From Caenorhabditis elegans (lineage: Eukaryota > Nematoda > Chromadorea > Rhabditida > Rhabditidae), in contig NC_003282.8 in the NCBI RefSeq assembly GCF_000002985.6, positions 2,232,001 to 2,296,000 on the forward strand: DNA of 64,000 bases, read 5' to 3'. Made by a program: the position numbers and the translations under genes. The notes beneath the pieces are model-generated. The model had not been told where the DNA came from and ran no database searches. It saw nothing but the letters and a program-made list of their open reading frames with translations. Shown one piece after another: positions 11,700 through 21,135 of the stretch; position 1 is the stretch's first letter; the number at the start of each line of letters is the position of its first letter.

Positions 11700-12635
11700 A
11701 ATAAGTTATCCATTGACTCGATAAATCATCTTCGTGTAGAATACTTTATTAATTTTTCAATAATATTATTCCATGAGGGTCTCATTGGTTTAAAAAATCG
11801 TTCCAAAGGTTTTTGTGGTTGACCTTTTTAAGTTTTCAACCGCGTATTAGATTGTGAAAAGTGTGTTTTGGATATTTCGATGATCTAAAAACGATAAATT
11901 TCGTTGTTAATGCTGAAAAACTACCGTGGCTCCGAAAAACATACACCATATCGTCTAGAACAAGGGTGTGCGGCAGATCGCAAAATTTGCCGTCCTTAAC
12001 AACCTTCGTAAAATTTGATTTAAAAATGTTTTTTTGGAGCACCAAATCTACTGAATTCTTAACACACATCTGGTTTCTGAATAAGTTTTTACTGTTTGCT
12101 TCAACATCAAAATAATTCAATTTGTGTAATTTTAATAAATGTTTGGTGTCAAAATCAATAGTTTTCGTCAAAACTGTATCGTCATAGTTTTGATGTGTGC
12201 GGCGAAGTGTCGAAATTTGCCGACCTCAGCGAATTCGGCAAATTAGCCGCACACCTAGAATCCACAGAAACGGAAGTTCAGTTTGTTCTGATTAGCTGAT
12301 TGTACAGTACAGTATCAACAAAAGGAAGCTCGTTGGGTTTTTGAAGGTAATTCAATTTATTTAGAATTGAGTAAGTTTTCATGAATTTATTCTTATGAAA
12401 ACATCAGAAGCTGTCGAAAATTCAGTTATAGAAAATTTGTGGGGCTTCAAAACATTCAGAAATCAGGAAAAAGAACGTTTTATCTGAAAAGAGGCTAAAT
12501 TTTAGCAGTTTTGAAATTTGACTTCAGTTTAGAGTTGACCAGTCGGAGCACGCGCGTGCTAACTGATGATTTGTTAGTTATTGTTCATTTTGTTAACAAA
12601 CCCCAGCTTAAAAGTTGTTTTATTTTATTAAGTAA
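11700..12635. other. Intergenic, AT-rich; small inverted repeat
   Basis: No gene is seen. A near-palindrome at about 12194-12257 pairs GTGTGCGGCGAAGTG with the CCGCACAC side, and a related GGTGTGCGGCAGATCGC sequence occurs near 11966. A minus-strand reading of 111 codons across 11836-12171 lacks splice or compositional support and overlaps this repeat. Confidence 0.5.
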
Positions 12636-13724
12636 CCAGCCGCTGACCGCGCCTACGGCGCGGGCAACGACTGGCACCATTAAAAGTATTTGACACACAT
12701 ACACTTCCAGAATTTTCTCGATTTTTCTAGAAAATTCTGGAACATTCCAGAATTTTTTCGAAATTTCCAGAAGATTCTAGATTTCCAGAATTTTAGAACC
12801 TTCAGAAAATTTAAATTTCCCTCCAAAATATTTTTCCCAGAAAATTTAAATTTCCCTCCAAAATATTTTTTTCAGAAAATTTAAATTTCCCTCCAAAATA
12901 TTTTTTTCAGAAAATTTAAATTTCCCGTCAAAATTTTGGGTCTTACCACGGTGGGTCTCACCACGATGGGTCTCACCACGATGGGTCTCACCACGATGGG
13001 TCTCACCACGATGGGTCTCACCACGATGGGTCTCACCTCGATGGGTCTCACCACGATGGGTCTCACCACGATGGGTCTCACCACGATGGGTCTCACCTCG
13101 ATGGGTCTCACCACGATGGGTCTCGCCACGATGGGTCTTTCCACGATGGGTCTCACCACGATGGGTCTCGCCACGATGGGTTTCGCCACGATGGGTCTCG
13201 CCACGAAGATCTCGCAGCAACATTTTTTAAATTTTTCAGAAGGTTCTAGAACAATCCAGAATTTTTTCGAATTTTCCAGAAGGTTCTGCAACATTCCAGA
13301 ATTTTCTAGAATTTTCCAGAAGGTTCTAAAGCTTTTCAGAATTTTCCAGAAGGTTCTGGAACATTCTAGAATTTTCCCGAAGTTTCCAATTTCCCTTCCA
13401 AAGACGGAAAGCCAATTTTTCCCAAACTACAGTAATCCTATAGTACTCCTACAGTACTCCTACAGTACAACAGTACCCCGACCATATCCCACTACTAACC
13501 CCAAATCTATATCTCTTCAAAAGACTAAAACACAATTTTTCCTAAACTACAGTAATCCTACCGTACTCCTACAGTACTCCTACAGTACTATTACAGTACC
13601 CCGACCATATCCCACTACTAACCCCAAACTAATATCCCTCCAACAGCCGAAAACGCCTTGCCTTTGTAAGCTATGACGTCACTTCTTAACAAACGGACAC
13701 TATTTTTTTATATATAGGTAATGA
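12636..13724 (-). mobile_element. Non-autonomous Helitron-like element with an expanded interior (1089 bp)
   Basis: Read on minus, the element starts TCATTACC directly after an A and ends CTGG directly before a T, with a GC-rich hairpin (CCGCGCC / GGCGCGG) a few bases before the CTGG end. These are the usual Helitron signatures: 5' TC, 3' hairpin then CTRR, and insertion between A and T. Shared internal sequence, such as the TACAGTACTCCTAC runs, ACAAACGGA and ATATATAGG near the 5' end, ties it to the two shorter elements at 54391-54637 and 63002-63247. The interior holds a 15-bp minisatellite and a ~110-bp direct duplication (13430-13640). No Rep/helicase gene is present. Confidence 0.65.
12936..13209. 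repeat. 15-bp minisatellite, about 18 copies
   Basis: Tandem units of CCACGATGGGTCTCA with single-base variants (CCTCG, GCCACG, GGGTTTC). Because 15 is a multiple of three, several frames stay open on both strands, giving artefactual repetitive ORFs. It lies inside the Helitron-like element. It is preceded by three copies of a ~40-bp AATTTAAATTTCCC/TCCAAAATATTTTT unit. Confidence 0.9.
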
Positions 13725-13896
13725 TTCTACGTGAAACCTTGTTTGCTTTCTGGCAAAACATAAAAACACGTGGAATTAAAAAAATAAAACAATACACGTT
13801 ATTCCACGTATAGGATAGTTGTTTTTCTCAAAAGAAAACAGTTGATTTTGAATTGTCATCATAATTTTAATCATTTCTCGAAGCCAATCGATCGAG

Positions 13897-16800
13897 ATGA
13901 TGAAGAGTCTTTGGCTTACTTTAGGAGCTCTAGTGATCCTATTCTCCAGTACATGTGAGTTTCAAGCTGTCATATCCTTCATGAAATCTGTACATTTTCC
14001 AGCTTCCCGCCCAACTTCTCAAGGATCTAAAATAGTCGGAGGTCCACATGAAAATATCAGAGGTAAGAAAGTCAACTGATTTAGTTTTTCGTGTTCTGTA
14101 AATCGCAGTTTGCAACTAATCCAATATTTCAATTTCAGATTCTACACCACGCGACAAACTGATTGCTCATCCAGACCGTCAGAAAAGAGCCGAAAATTGT
14201 AAGTTTTACAAGTAGTAGTGTGGTCTAGTGGGTAAGGTGCGCTGCTCTAACTCACATTGCGCGGGTTCAATCCCCGCTCAGGTCACCTCTGGTTCATAGG
14301 GCTCCCAGCTGAGCGAGGCGCGAAATGCGGGACTCACGCCATCGCCGCGCGCCGCTGTGTGTGTGCAATGAAATGCGAAAGGTAGTTATTTGGAAGCGGC
14401 CGACACGTTCGGGGTTCCGCGCCGCACTATACGTTTGAATACATGCGGCGACCGCATGGGAGCCCTAATTAAGGATGCATGATACCCAGATGGGTTGGAA
14501 TCAGATCAGGTGTATCGGCCAGTAACGAGTCCGAAATGATGGGAGGCGTCGTACGCTCGGATCCCCCCTTTGGTCGGGCCAACTGCCCATCAACCACACT
14601 AACGGAATCTAGCTTCACAAGTGTCTATAAAATTCTTGAACAATAGCTTTACAGACGTGTCTCTTACATGTCTTCTTCGCTTTAAATCGAAAGTTTTTTT
14701 TAAATTTCAGATTCTCCACCACAATTCAAACCGAACAAGTTTTTGCATCGTCTGAAAAGAGCAGAAAATGGTGAGCATCATAGAAAATATTCAACACAAT
14801 AATTCCTAATATACAATTAATTTGCAGACTATGCCTATTCACTACTCATGAAACGTATTCCAATGCTTGCTCGTGTCGTGAGTGCAATTAGCCTCTATAA
14901 TGGATTAGTTGACAACTCGATTCCATCGGATGAAGCTATCACTGACTTATTGAATATTGGAGGTGTCAAACTGAAAGACTTGGAGACGTTCGATAAGACA
15001 AAGGTGGATGATGTTATTGCAAAATGGGAGGAAGCCAGTGAAAAAATATCAGGAGCAGGCTCTGTGGATCTTCATAAAGCAATTGTAGATGCTCAAACTG
15101 TCAGAACAATGTGGAAGAATGTTGGCGATTTGAATAGTATTCCGGACAAAGAAGCATTCAAAGTTTTCGAAAAAATTGAAAAGCTTGATTTGAAAATTTT
15201 CGAGATATTTGCGGTGAGTGAAACACTGAAGTTATTGGACTCACGAGCATCAATTGCGACTGCGAAAAAGTCTCTAGAAGCAATTATCAAATCAGTCAGA
15301 AGTGCAATCGATGCAACCAACGGAGGTTTGGACACTCTTTCCAAATTGGCACCATTTCATTCGGCTGTGAAAGTATTCAGTTTCTACGAGAATTCCGCGT
15401 TCAAAGATATCATAATATCAAAAACAAGCGATGTGAACTCGATGGATGCAGACATCGAAAATATTAAGAAGCTCCCAGTTACTACTATTTTCAAGATGAT
15501 GAGCACAGTGGCTTCACGTTCTACAAACATCTTTGGCAAATACACTGCAGGCTTCTCAAATGGTGTACAGGACTTGCAGAAGATTGAAGTGGATTTAAAG
15601 GATGAATGGATTCAGAAAACCATGAATCGTACGGTTGACGGGTTGAAGAACTTCAAAGAACTGGGTACAACTGCTGCAGTGTTGGATGGGAAGTTGAAAG
15701 GAGTTGGAACTATGAAACACTCAGCTTCGGAAGCTGCTCGTTTAGAGAAGCTTATTGAAAACTCACGTAATGATCAAATATCAGCAAAGAAGGTGATTGA
15801 TTCGATCATACTATGCAAGTATTTTTCTGTGGGTAGTCATGTGAAATCAGTGGTAACAGCAAGTCAGAATTCCCAGTTATTAGAACGTACGCTCAACGCT
15901 GTTAAAAAGATCTCTGAATTGATTGCTACGTCGAAATTGGGAAACTCGCTGGATTCAATACCTGTTGAGACACTCAAAACTTTCACTCGTCAACTGAAGT
16001 CGAGTGTTGCACTGATCAAGAATCGTGAAACAGTGGCGTTGCTTGCCACTAAATTAAAATCAGAATCAGACCTAATTGTTGAATTTAAAGAAAATGGTAT
16101 TGTTAAACCTGTCATTGGCGTTTTTGACTGTCTGAAAAACAAGAAAGACGACTTTGGTCCAATTTCAAATGTTCTAGAAGTAGCATTGAAGCTCCGTGAA
16201 CTGAAAAGCGATCAGCAATTCTTCAAAAATCTAGAAACAGCGTCTTCTGGAATTGCTGGATCTTCTTCATCAATCAAACCTGTACGGGATGCGCTTTCAA
16301 ATATCAAGAAAAACAAAAATACTGGAGAAGTTGGAATGTTGAAGGACTTACAAAAGTATTCGCTTCCTTTGGGAAGTGTTGCCACTGCTATTGTGAATTC
16401 CGGCAAGGTTCTAGAGAAAAAAGCTGCACTTTATTCAATTATTGAAGATGGAGATACTGTTGAAGAAGGACTGATTAGTGTGAGCAGTGAAGCCTTGAAT
16501 CTTGCGGTTGGCTCCAAATACGGCGATTTTCATGCTCTTCAACACAGTTTGGTTCTTCTTTTGGGAAAACTTGAATCCTGGAGATCAAGCATCAAGAAGC
16601 CAGCTAATGACACTCTTGTTGCTCTTACTGCAATGTTCAAAGGTCTCAGTCAACTTCCGAGTGTGGACATCCAAGCAGATCTGAAGATTTTGGCGATTGA
16701 TGAATTATCACAAAAATTGAAAGACGATTCCCAACAACAGAAGCTTGACGAGCTCAAGAGTTCACTCCAAAGTGTTGAGCCATTGGATCTACAATTTTCA

Positions 16801-19354
16801 AAATTCAATGGACCATTGAACGACATTTCAACAACTCTAAATGGTCTTGCATTGGTGTTCTCAAATGCAAATAAGGATACTTTGAGTGGAAAGACCGCAG
16901 GTGACAATGGGTGAGATTACATTGATAAATCAACTGTCTAATAATATATTCTCAATTCCAGCGACTCCTCAAATAGCAACATGATCATCATTATCGAAGT
17001 CTCAATTTTAATTCCTCTTCTCATCCTTATCATCGTTGTGCTTATTTTGTGGTCCAGAAAATTACTGTGTTTTAAGAAAAAAGACACCAAGCCCTCTGCC
17101 CCCAAGCCAAAACCAGATGTTCCGGTCAATCCTACGCCTCAAACTGCCAAAGTTCCAGTTGCTCCTGCACCTCCAGCTAAAGATGAGAAGCCGAAGGACG
17201 TTAATGTTAAGAAAGCCGAGACCGAGAAGCCAAAAACTGAAGTTACGCCGAAACCTGCACACAAAAGCGCTGCCAGTAAAGTCGATGCAACCAACACGAA
17301 AACTGAGGATCAAAGTGTGAGTTTTTTAAAAACTTTTCCTGTTTAGATACTAGTTTTGGGTACCTTTTTTGGAAAATAGGCAAAGCCACGAAAGTTGCAT
17401 TAATTTTTCAGGCGGAATCTTTGAATGCCTGTTGCGCGGCGAATGCCTGTTGCGTGTGATTTTTAAGGACTTTATTGATTTTTCGAAAATATTTATCGAG
17501 TTTTGAGGAATTCACGGAATTTTGAAAAATTAAATATTGTTTTTAGTAATTTAATTTTTTTTTAATAACGAGCTTGGGACGAGGAGGATTCATCCATTTT
17601 TCAAGAAATTTATCGGTTTTTGGAATATTTATTTTTTTTTCAATTTTTGACGTCCCTGTCAAATTTATCGATTTTCTCAGAAGTGTTTGGAGAGTTTATT
17701 TGTTTTTGATTCTAATGAAATTTGATCGAATTTTGAGGACTATTGATTTTGTGAGAACTTTTTGATGTTATGAGGGGTTTATCGGCATTTTGAGAACATT
17801 TCGATTTTTGAGAACAGTCAAGGACTATCAGATAATTTGCAGATTGATCAAACTGAAACAGTAAACGACTGAAGATCAAGGAACTTCTGATGATCCTTCG
17901 GTAGATCTTCCTTCGGCGAAATTCGTTCCGAAAGGATTTATTCCATAAATATTCACTTTTTAGTGCAAATAAATTGATGAATTGTTTTCTTGATGATCAT
18001 TGATCATGGCAATAGCAACCTGAATTTCCCGCTAGAAAAATCGATAAATGCCTCTACCTAACAATTCTAATATGTTTATTCTGGAAAATTGATTTATTAA
18101 TTTGAATAACATTGCAAAAAACTGATGAAAATCCGGCAATTGCCGTTCAGCAAATTTGTTTGTCGACAAATCCAGCGAAACGGCAAATTGTCTGTTTGCC
18201 AATTTGCCGGAAAAATAGATGTAGGAACCTTCATAGGATGCATACAATTTTGCCGATTTGAATTGAAATTCTCGTAGACACCAGAATTTTCTGCTAGAAA
18301 AATTGATAAATGCCTGAACCTTTTGAAGCAGCTCTATAAAACATAGATATATTCCTAAAAATTCTGAAATTTGATTGTTTTGATAAGTCGATAAGTTCCC
18401 GAAATAATCAATAAAGTTCCTAAAAATTGATAATCATACTATGAAAATGTTATTTATTTTTGTGCCGTTCGGCAAATTTGTTTGTCGACAAATTTGGAAA
18501 ATCGGCAAATTGCCGGTTTGCCGACTTGCTGGAAAAAAAATGTTGAAACATTCATAGGATGCGTACAATTTTGCCGATTGAAATTGAAATTCTGGAATTT
18601 CCAAAAAAAAAAGAAATGTGCAAAATCACAATTTGCGGAAATTTTCAGCAATTGCCGTTTTTCCGGCGGAAATTTTCAATTCCGCCAATTTGCTGATTTG
18701 TCGGAAATTTTCCAATTCCGCAATTTGCCGGTTTGCCGGAAATTTTCAATACTGGCGATTTGCTGATTTGCCGGAAATTTGAATTCCGGCAATTTGCCGA
18801 TTTGCCGGAAATTTTAAATTCGGCCAATTTGCCAATTTGCCGGAAATTTTCAATTCCGCCAATTTGCCGGTTTGCTGATTTGCCGGAAATTTCAATTCCG
18901 GCGACTTGCTGATTTGCCGGAAATTATCAATTTCCGGCAATTTGCTGATTTGCCGGAATTTTTTCAATTCCGCAATTTGCCGATTTGCCGGAAATTTTCA
19001 ATTCCGCCAATTTGCTGATCTGCCGATATGCCGTAATTTTTCAATTCCGGCAATTTGCCGATTAGCCGGAAATTTCTGTTCCGGTAATTTGCGGAGTTGC
19101 CTGAAATTTTCAATTCCGCCAATTTTCCGGTTTGCCGATTTGCCGGAAATATCGTTTGCCGCCCACCCCTGATAGTTGACATAGTTGCACTGTTCTGGTT
19201 CCAGACTGACCAAAATCGTACCACCGAGTCAGTTGGTCAAACAACAGAAACTACTGGAAATACTACTACTGAGGAGGGTGCTGTTCCCATTGATTGGCCA
19301 AAAGATGTGAAACCACCACCGAGAAACCTGAAATTGAACATTAATGAGATTTAA
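13897..19354 (+). CDS. WSN-domain-like single-pass membrane protein, copy B
   Basis: Exons: 13897-13954, 14003-14062, 14139-14198, 14711-14770, 14828-16910, 16962-17316, 19205-19354 (stop TAA). All junctions are in phase, giving 941 residues. There is a signal peptide (MMKSLWLTLGALVILFSS), then two consecutive 20-residue exons each ending in a dibasic site plus AEN (DRQKRAEN, HRLKRAEN). The WSN-like region is at about 90-160, followed by a long helical ectodomain, a membrane span at ~781-802 (IIIIEVSILIPLLILIIVV), and a Pro/Lys-rich tail. The last exon is chosen because it is in phase after a TGGTTCCAG acceptor and an AATAAA follows 33 nt after the stop. Alternative ends exist at 17412-17459, 17844-17873 and 20132-20315. 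The large exon is near-identical over long tracts to copy A in inverted orientation. Function unknown. Confidence 0.75.
14218..14599 (+). mobile_element. Short inverted-repeat element with tRNA-like Pol III boxes
   Basis: The insert lies in the intron 14199-14710 of copy B. It begins GTGTGGT and ends ACCACAC, flanked on both sides by TA (14216-14217 and 14600-14601), which suggests a TA target duplication. Just inside the left end, TGGTCTAGTGG (14221-14231) resembles a tRNA A box and GGTTCAATCCC (14264-14274) a B box, as in a tRNA-derived SINE head. The rest is GC-rich for this region and shares GTTCCGCGCCGCACTAT with the repeat at 5344-5615. Copy A has no equivalent insert. It is not a functional tRNA: no full cloverleaf or acceptor-stem pairing is seen. 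Confidence 0.6.
17412..17459 (+). other. Candidate alternative terminal exon of copy B (proximal)
   Basis: After the acceptor TTTTTCAG (AG at 17410-17411), a phase-0 frame encodes AESLNACCAANACCV and stops at TGA. It would join directly to the exon ending at 17316. Its internal duplication (AATGCCTGTTGCG twice) makes it less convincing than the 19205 exon. Confidence 0.25.
17844..17973 (+). other. Candidate alternative or decayed 3' end of copy B
   Basis: Acceptor AATTTGCAG precedes a phase-0 stretch encoding IDQTETVND then TGA at 17871-17873. A +1 frame beyond it stays open through TEDQGTSDDPSVDLPSAKF to a TAA near 17946, and AATAAATTGATGAAT follows at 17968. The same AATAAATTGATGAAT phrase follows the 19354 stop, so this looks like a duplicated 3' module that has suffered a frameshift. 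Confidence 0.4.
18470..19165. repeat. CGGCAATTTGCCG-family array 1
   Basis: About 20 degenerate 30-45 bp units of the form CCGGCAATTTGCCGATTTGC then CGGAAATTTTCAATT lie in the intron 17317-19204 of copy B. The core CGGCAAATTGCCG is palindromic, so every unit can pair with any other. Long repetitive translations (ICRFAGNFQFRQF and similar) come from this array and are not genes. Confidence 0.9.
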
Positions 19355-19386
19355 ATGCTATTTTTTGGTGATGAGAGAGAACTGAG

Positions 19387-19392
19387 AATAAA
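19387..19392 (+). terminator. AATAAA polyadenylation signal, copy B
   Basis: The hexamer lies 33 nt after the TAA at 19354 and supports that stop as a genuine 3' end. Confidence 0.6.
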
Positions 19393-20131
19393 TTGATGAA
19401 TATGATTTTTCGCATTAGTAACAGAATCTTTTCGTATTTCAAACAGAGGGAAAATTCACGTTTTCAGAAAACCTTGAAAAATCGATAAATTCTGAGAAAC
19501 ACAAATATTCCAATAATAAATTCTAAAAAATCGATAAATTTCTACCTTTTTTCGGCAAAATAGCTACTGAGTTTCTTTTATATATATTATTGAATTTTTT
19601 GTAAAATTTATCGACTTTTTTAAAAGAAATTCATCAAATTTTTGGGAAATATATCGAATTTTGTGTCCTTTGCCGACTTTTGTTTATGGAGTTTTTTTGA
19701 GTAATTTATATTTAAGTTGAAAAATTGAGAAACATTTGAGTAAAAAACTGCCTATGCCTATGCCTATGCTTATGCATAAGCCAATGCCGAAACCAATGCC
19801 TAAGCTTAAGCCTAAATATTCGAAAAAGAAATAAAATTGCTGAAATACGAAAATACTGAAAAATTCCCAGGTTCTCGAAAATTCAATTAAAAAATTTCAG
19901 AAAAGTGAAGAGAATTTTTCAAGAATTCCAGAAAGTTTCAGGAAATTCAAAGAAATTGGTAAAACATTTTCAAAACTACTAATTTTTTTGGAAAATTCCA
20001 GAGAATTCCTAGAAAATTTACAAAAATTCAAGGAAAATCTTCTGGAAGATTTCAAAAAGTTCCAGAAACTCTTGACAAATTTGAGAAATTTCAGAAATTG
20101 CTTTTTAAGAAAAGTGGAATATTTTTTCCAG

Positions 20132-20315
20132 AGCGCTCAAAACTGTATCTCCCAATCAATGACTCATACGGAAACTACTGGAACAAGAAACGATGAAGAT
20201 CAGTAAGTTTATCCAATTCTTAAATATATTTGAGCGAGAATTGTATCAATAATATTCAATTTTCAGAGAAGATGACACGATGAGAGGTGTGAAGTCGTTC
20301 AGAGATAAAAAATGA
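20132..20315 (+). other. Distal alternative terminal exons of copy B
   Basis: Two small exons, 20132-20202 (acceptor ATTTTTTCCAG, donor GTAAGT) and 20267-20315 (acceptor ATTTTCAG, stop TGA), fit phase 0 after 17316. They encode SAQNCISQSMTHTETTGTR and a short basic end, GVKSFRDKK. TETTGT resembles TETTGNTTT in the 19205 exon, so the modules look related by duplication. Used this way, copy B would be 931 residues. Confidence 0.45.
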
Positions 20316-20379
20316 TTCCTTTTCCGGTTTTTTCCTTCGAATTGCAAAAAAATTATGAATGATTTTCTATTTTTAATTT

Positions 20380-20945
20380 CAATTCCGCCAATTTTCCGAT
20401 TTGCCGGAAATTTTCAATTCCGGCAATTTGCCGATTTGCCGGAAATTTCAATTCCGGCAATTTTTCGTAAATTTTCAATTCCGCCAATTTGCAGATTTGC
20501 CGGAAGTTTTTAATTCCGGCAATTTCCCGATTTGCCAGACATTCCAATCCCGGCAATTTCCCGATTTGCCGGAAATTTTCAATTCCGGCAATTTTCCGGA
20601 AATTTTCAATCCCGGCAATTTGCCGATTTGCCGGAGATTTTCAATTCCGGCAATTTGCAGATTTGCCGGAAGTTTTTAATTCCGGCAATTTCCCGATTTG
20701 CCGAAAATTTTCAATTCCGGCAATTTTCCGGAAATTTTCAATCCCGGCAATTTGCCGATTTGCCGGAGATTTTCAATTCCGGCAATTCGCCGATTTGCCG
20801 GAGATTTTCAATTCCGGCAATTCGCCGATTTGCCGGAAATTTCAATTCCGGCAATTTTCCGATTTGCCGGAAATTTTCAATTCCGGCAATTTGCAGATTT
20901 GCCGGAAATTTTCAATTCCGGCAATTTGCCGATTTGCCGGAAAAA
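20380..20945. repeat. CGGCAATTTGCCG-family array 2
   Basis: About 15 units of the same family as 18470-19165, more regular here. It contains an internal direct duplication: the stretch around 20480-20660 recurs at about 20650-20800. It lies between the distal exons of copy B and the 3' end of the minus-strand glycosyltransferase gene. Confidence 0.9.
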
Positions 20946-21020
20946 TCGTTTGCTTTTTCCTGAACATGTCTGAATTTTTTGAACACCATTAAACAAAAAG
21001 AAAAAGTGGCAAGAAATGTT

Positions 21021-21026
21021 TTTATT
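21021..21026 (-). terminator. AATAAA polyadenylation signal, POMGNT1-like gene
   Basis: The plus-strand TTTATT reads as AATAAA on minus, about 110 nt beyond the stop codon at 21138-21136. Confidence 0.6.
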
Positions 21027-21135
21027 TTAAAACTGAAACAATTATGTATAATATACCAGTATCTTAAATATGGGGGGAAAATCAATCACACAAACACGGA
21101 AAATTCGAAAAATTTACAAACAGAAAATCGATAAA

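Noticed and set aside
11836..12171. 111-codon minus-strand frame
   Set aside because: Composition is like AT-rich non-coding DNA, it overlaps an inverted repeat, and no recognisable motif or splice partner is present.
12846..13294. Long open frames on both strands (repeated RGETH or VVRPI, and MGLTT)
   Set aside because: They are translations of a 15-bp tandem repeat, whose length keeps frames open on either strand.
14221..14290. Possible tRNA gene
   Set aside because: A-box and B-box-like sequences are present, but no full cloverleaf with a seven-pair acceptor stem can be drawn. It sits inside a TA-flanked inverted-repeat element.
18470..19165. CRISPR-like repeat array
   Set aside because: Units are degenerate, contiguous and lack unique spacers; gene structure around it is nuclear and intron-bearing.
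20401..20992. Frames of 90-167 codons with repeated ICRFAGNFQFRQF
   Set aside because: They come from the CGGCAATTTGCCG array; similar frames appear in every array on whichever strand carries it. No start context, splice logic or non-repetitive sequence.
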